64,000 nucleotides of DNA from Bacteroides caccae (GTDB lineage: Bacteria; Bacteroidota; Bacteroidia; Bacteroidales; Bacteroidaceae), in assembly GCF_002222615.2 (NCBI RefSeq), contig NZ_CP022412.2, positions 1,984,001 through 2,048,000 of the forward strand, in the 5' to 3' direction. Position 1 is the stretch's first letter; each line of letters starts with the position of its first letter. The translations under genes were made by a program, and so were the position numbers. Below the pieces are notes generated by a model. The model was not told the origin of the DNA. It made no database searches and saw nothing but the letters and a program-made list of their open reading frames with translations. Shown here one piece after another: positions 61,514 through 64,000 of the stretch.

Positions 61514-64000
61514 TTAGAAACCAATGTTAATACCTAGTGAGTAATTGCGCGGAAGTACACTATTGCTGATTTCCGGGTCGAACCCGTTGAAACGTTTGCT
61601 GGCGATAACGAAGATATTATCCATGTTGAAGTTGAGTGACAAGTTCTTCATGTATATCTTTTCGCACCATTCGCGTTTCATTTGCCAAGATAAACCGATA
61701 TTACGGCAGCGTAGGAATGAACCACTTACAACCATAGCATCAGACTGCTCCCATACCGGGATTTTGAAAGTACTCTCTCCATTAGGTAATTGTATGAGAG
61801 ACATATTGCCCTTAGGCAGTGAAGGTATGATAGTATGTGCTTCGTCTCCCGGCTCTTTCCAACGGTTTAACAAATCACGGTTTATATTCGTATATGGGTC
61901 TGGCATATAGTAGGAACTGCTAAACTGCGAGTAGGGCGAGGGCAGACGTTTTTTGTTGCCAAGCAAGAGTGAGAAACTGCTGTTCAGAGTCAGTGATTTA
62001 TACCGGAAACTTAAACTTAATCCACCTGTAAAATAGGGATCTCTTTGCCCTGAATAAACCAGGTAGGTGGTCGGGTCTATCAATCGGCTTCGTTGGTCAT
62101 CCGGAATATCCAGAAGGTTGAATTGAGGTTCTCCGGTTTGTCCATTCAGACCGGCAAATGAGTATGACCAGAAACTACTAAGGGGATAACCTTGTTTGAG
62201 TATGATATCCGAGCGTCCGTTCAGAAAATCACTAGCCTTGACTTCGATATCCGTATGCCCGCCCTCGTTCCAGTTTTTAGATGCATTCAGGCTGACACTT
62301 AATGCATAGTCACGTTTTTGTATCGGAGTAAAAGTCAATGTATATTCGATACCTCTGTTGTGGATAATACCTCCGTTACGTTTCATAGAAGAAATTCCAT
62401 ATTCATAAGGCAGGTCTAATTCGACAATCGCATTAGAGCGTCTTGTGTAATATTCCAGATTCATGTTGAACAGATTAAATAATTCCAGATCGATTCCGAA
62501 ATTCCATGATTTGGTACGTTCCCAAGACAGAGTCGGGTTCGGAATCTGGGAAATAGTAGATTGATATCTATTGTATAGATCAGCTACTGTTCCTTGATTC
62601 AGAATTAGATCCGGGCTAAGACGTGTGAGTGCATTTCCCTGAATACCATAAGTGCCGCGGAAGTTTAAGTTAGTTATCCAGCCCACATATTTTCTCATAA
62701 ACCTTTCTTCTGAAGCCCTCCATGAGAAACCAAATGAGTAGGTTGGGTCAATACGATGATTGGTATCTTGTCCGAAGCGGTTGGATGCGTCATTACGTAC
62801 ATTGGCATTTATTACATAGCGATTTTTGAATGAATAGGCCAGTGTGGCAAATACAGAGAAGAAATTATCTGTAGTATTAACTTTTCTCCAACCACCGTCA
62901 TATATTCTTTGTAGAATGCCCCAACCGCTGTTTTGAGAACCGGTAATCGGTTCGAAAGCTTGTAAGGTGGTCGGGCTTGTGATGACTTCTCCTCTATCGG
63001 GAACATATCCCCATACCGTATTGTTGATTCCTTTGTTGGTAGTAGAACGCAATTCCATACCTATTAGTGCATTCAATCGGTTCTCATCATTAAAAGCCTT
63101 ACTGAATTGCAACTTGTTCTGTATGTTGTAAGAGTATTGATGTGTGTTGTTAGTAAACAATTCACCACCAAAAGGAAGTAAGGCGGCTTTGAATTCTTTA
63201 CTGGCTGGTGAAACCGAGTTAAAGTCATATCCGCGATAATTCTCGGCAATGTAAAATGTCCGTTCCGATTCCCATGCCTCGTTTGTACTATTATTATCCG
63301 AATATCCTCCGGTGAATTGATAAGTCAGCCAGTCTAGAATGTTCCATTTTAAGTCAAGTGAGGCGGACAGATAGCTGGATGCTGATTTTGAGCCGCTATT
63401 CTCCCGTTCATTAATGAAATTGTATGATAACGATCTTACTCCTTCATTATATGGATAGGAGGCTTTCATCTGATAATAGACATCAGGGTCTATTGAGCGG
63501 TTAGTGGTAGTGGCATATCCTAAAGGATTGACTCCTCCCGCAAATCCTTTATTCGTGTTTACACTTCCATTGATAGCTGCATTTATGGTTAGTTTCTGTA
63601 CCGGACGTATAGTGATAGCAAGACGGCCGGTCATGCGTTCACTATCATTTCCAATTTCTTGTCCTTCGCTTTTGGAATATCCCATAGAAGCCGAATAACT
63701 GTATTTGTTTGTTCCGCCGGAAACACTTAGATTGTGATTATGGCTGAAAGCGCGGCGGGTTAGTAGTTTGAACCAATCTGTGTTTTGTGTTTCCAAAACA
63801 TTCCGTTGGGCAAGGAACTCTTCAGAGGATATATCATGTGATAAATACATATTCAATAATCCTTCGTACGTGTACATTTGTTTGATAGGTTCAGCACTGT
63901 AAGGAGTTCCCCAGTTGAAAGCTTCTTGTGAGAACAGTACCCTTTCTTTTGAATTCATATAATTGAACTGATCGTAATTAGGTCGTGTTCCTATTATAAA
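61514..64000 (-). CDS. SusC/RagA family TonB-linked outer membrane protein (5' end outside window)
   Basis: The frame is open from the stop at 61514 to the window edge. The part present (829 codons) is the barrel and end of the plug: FNYMNSKERVLFSQEAF, HNHNLSVSGGTNKYSYSASMGYSKSEGQ, NFRGTYGIQGNALTRLSPDL and the barrel end NYSLGINIGF. The signal, regulatory domain and most of the plug lie beyond the edge, so ATG 63958 is an internal Met and not the start. First visible gene of the peptidase-fold operon. Confidence 0.93.
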   Translation of the reverse strand, partial: FIIGTRPNYDQFNYMNSKERVLFSQEAFNWGTPYSAEPIKQMYTYEGLLNMYLSHDISSEEFLAQRNVLETQNTDWFKLLTRRAFSHNHNLSVSGGTNKYSYSASMGYSKSEGQEIGNDSERMTGRLAITIRPVQKLTINAAINGSVNTNKGFAGGVNPLGYATTTNRSIDPDVYYQMKASYPYNEGVRSLSYNFINERENSGSKSASSYLSASLDLKWNILDWLTYQFTGGYSDNNSTNEAWESERTFYIAENYRGYDFNSVSPASKEFKAALLPFGGELFTNNTHQYSYNIQNKLQFSKAFNDENRLNALIGMELRSTTNKGINNTVWGYVPDRGEVITSPTTLQAFEPITGSQNSGWGILQRIYDGGWRKVNTTDNFFSVFATLAYSFKNRYVINANVRNDASNRFGQDTNHRIDPTYSFGFSWRASEERFMRKYVGWITNLNFRGTYGIQGNALTRLSPDLILNQGTVADLYNRYQSTISQIPNPTLSWERTKSWNFGIDLELFNLFNMNLEYYTRRSNAIVELDLPYEYGISSMKRNGGIIHNRGIEYTLTFTPIQKRDYALSVSLNASKNWNEGGHTDIEVKASDFLNGRSDIILKQGYPLSSFWSYSFAGLNGQTGEPQFNLLDIPDDQRSRLIDPTTYLVYSGQRDPYFTGGLSLSFRYKSLTLNSSFSLLLGNKKRLPSPYSQFSSSYYMPDPYTNINRDLLNRWKEPGDEAHTIIPSLPKGNMSLIQLPNGESTFKIPVWEQSDAMVVSGSFLRCRNIGLSWQMKREWCEKIYMKNLSLNFNMDNIFVIASKRFNGFDPEISNSVLPRNYSLGINIGF

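Overview
The window reads as chromosome of a gut Bacteroides. Reasons: SusC/SusD pairs, a one-protein hybrid two-component regulator, DUF4270, DUF4836, DUF5687 and DUF5063 families, an NfnA-NfnB fusion, and Bacteroidetes-type promoters (TAnnTTTG at -7, TTG or TTTG at about -33). No tRNA, rRNA or CRISPR array was seen.

Layout. 1-8.96 kb: housekeeping genes. A DUF4270 lipoprotein (cut by the window edge) and a one-domain glycogen-synthase-like protein diverge from panC-panD; then come the Nfn-type oxidoreductase, a sugar MFS transporter and serS. 9.04-10.9 kb: an IS1182-type insertion sequence between serS and rpmA-rplU, with ends lying in terminator-like hairpins. 11.7-21.8 kb: a minus-strand block running miaA, a lipid kinase, kdsA, an M16 peptidase, an ABC exporter pair, an NlpC/P60 lipoprotein, a TraB/GumN protein and a HAD phosphatase.

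22.3-36.8 kb: a polysaccharide utilisation locus (PUL) with a hybrid two-component sensor, a GH88 unsaturated uronyl hydrolase, a DUF2264 protein, an IPT/NHL lipoprotein, SusC, SusD and a DUF1735-type lipoprotein. It is visibly more AT-rich than its flanks and carries no backbone-cleaving enzyme. 36.9-45.7 kb: an eight-gene minus-strand run (nucleoside MFS transporter, bifunctional-nuclease/UVR protein, rsmE, DUF4836, LolD-like ATPase, FtsX-like permease, MG2/TonB-plug protein). A small promoter-terminator unit, probably an ncRNA, lies just upstream. 46.1-52.9 kb: RlmI-like methyltransferase, DEDDy exonuclease and DUF5063 protein, divergent from ftsK, a LolA-like gene and trxB.

53.6-64 kb: the most unusual locus. 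A SusC/SusD pair (SusC runs off the window) is followed on the same strand by a zinc-metallohydrolase-type lipoprotein, a TlpA thioredoxin, a subtilisin-fold protein, a two-lobed aspartyl-protease-fold protein with a PDZ domain, and a similar protein fused to thioredoxin. Three of the four peptidase-fold proteins have lost their catalytic motifs. This suggests a peptide-binding or handling system rather than a digestive one.

Two intergenic islands (21.8-22.3 kb and 52.9-53.6 kb) each hold three short palindromes repeated at exactly 22 bp. The arm sequences differ between the two islands but the spacers are similar, so they look like one family of unexplained elements. A 35-bp perfect inverted repeat closes the PUL.
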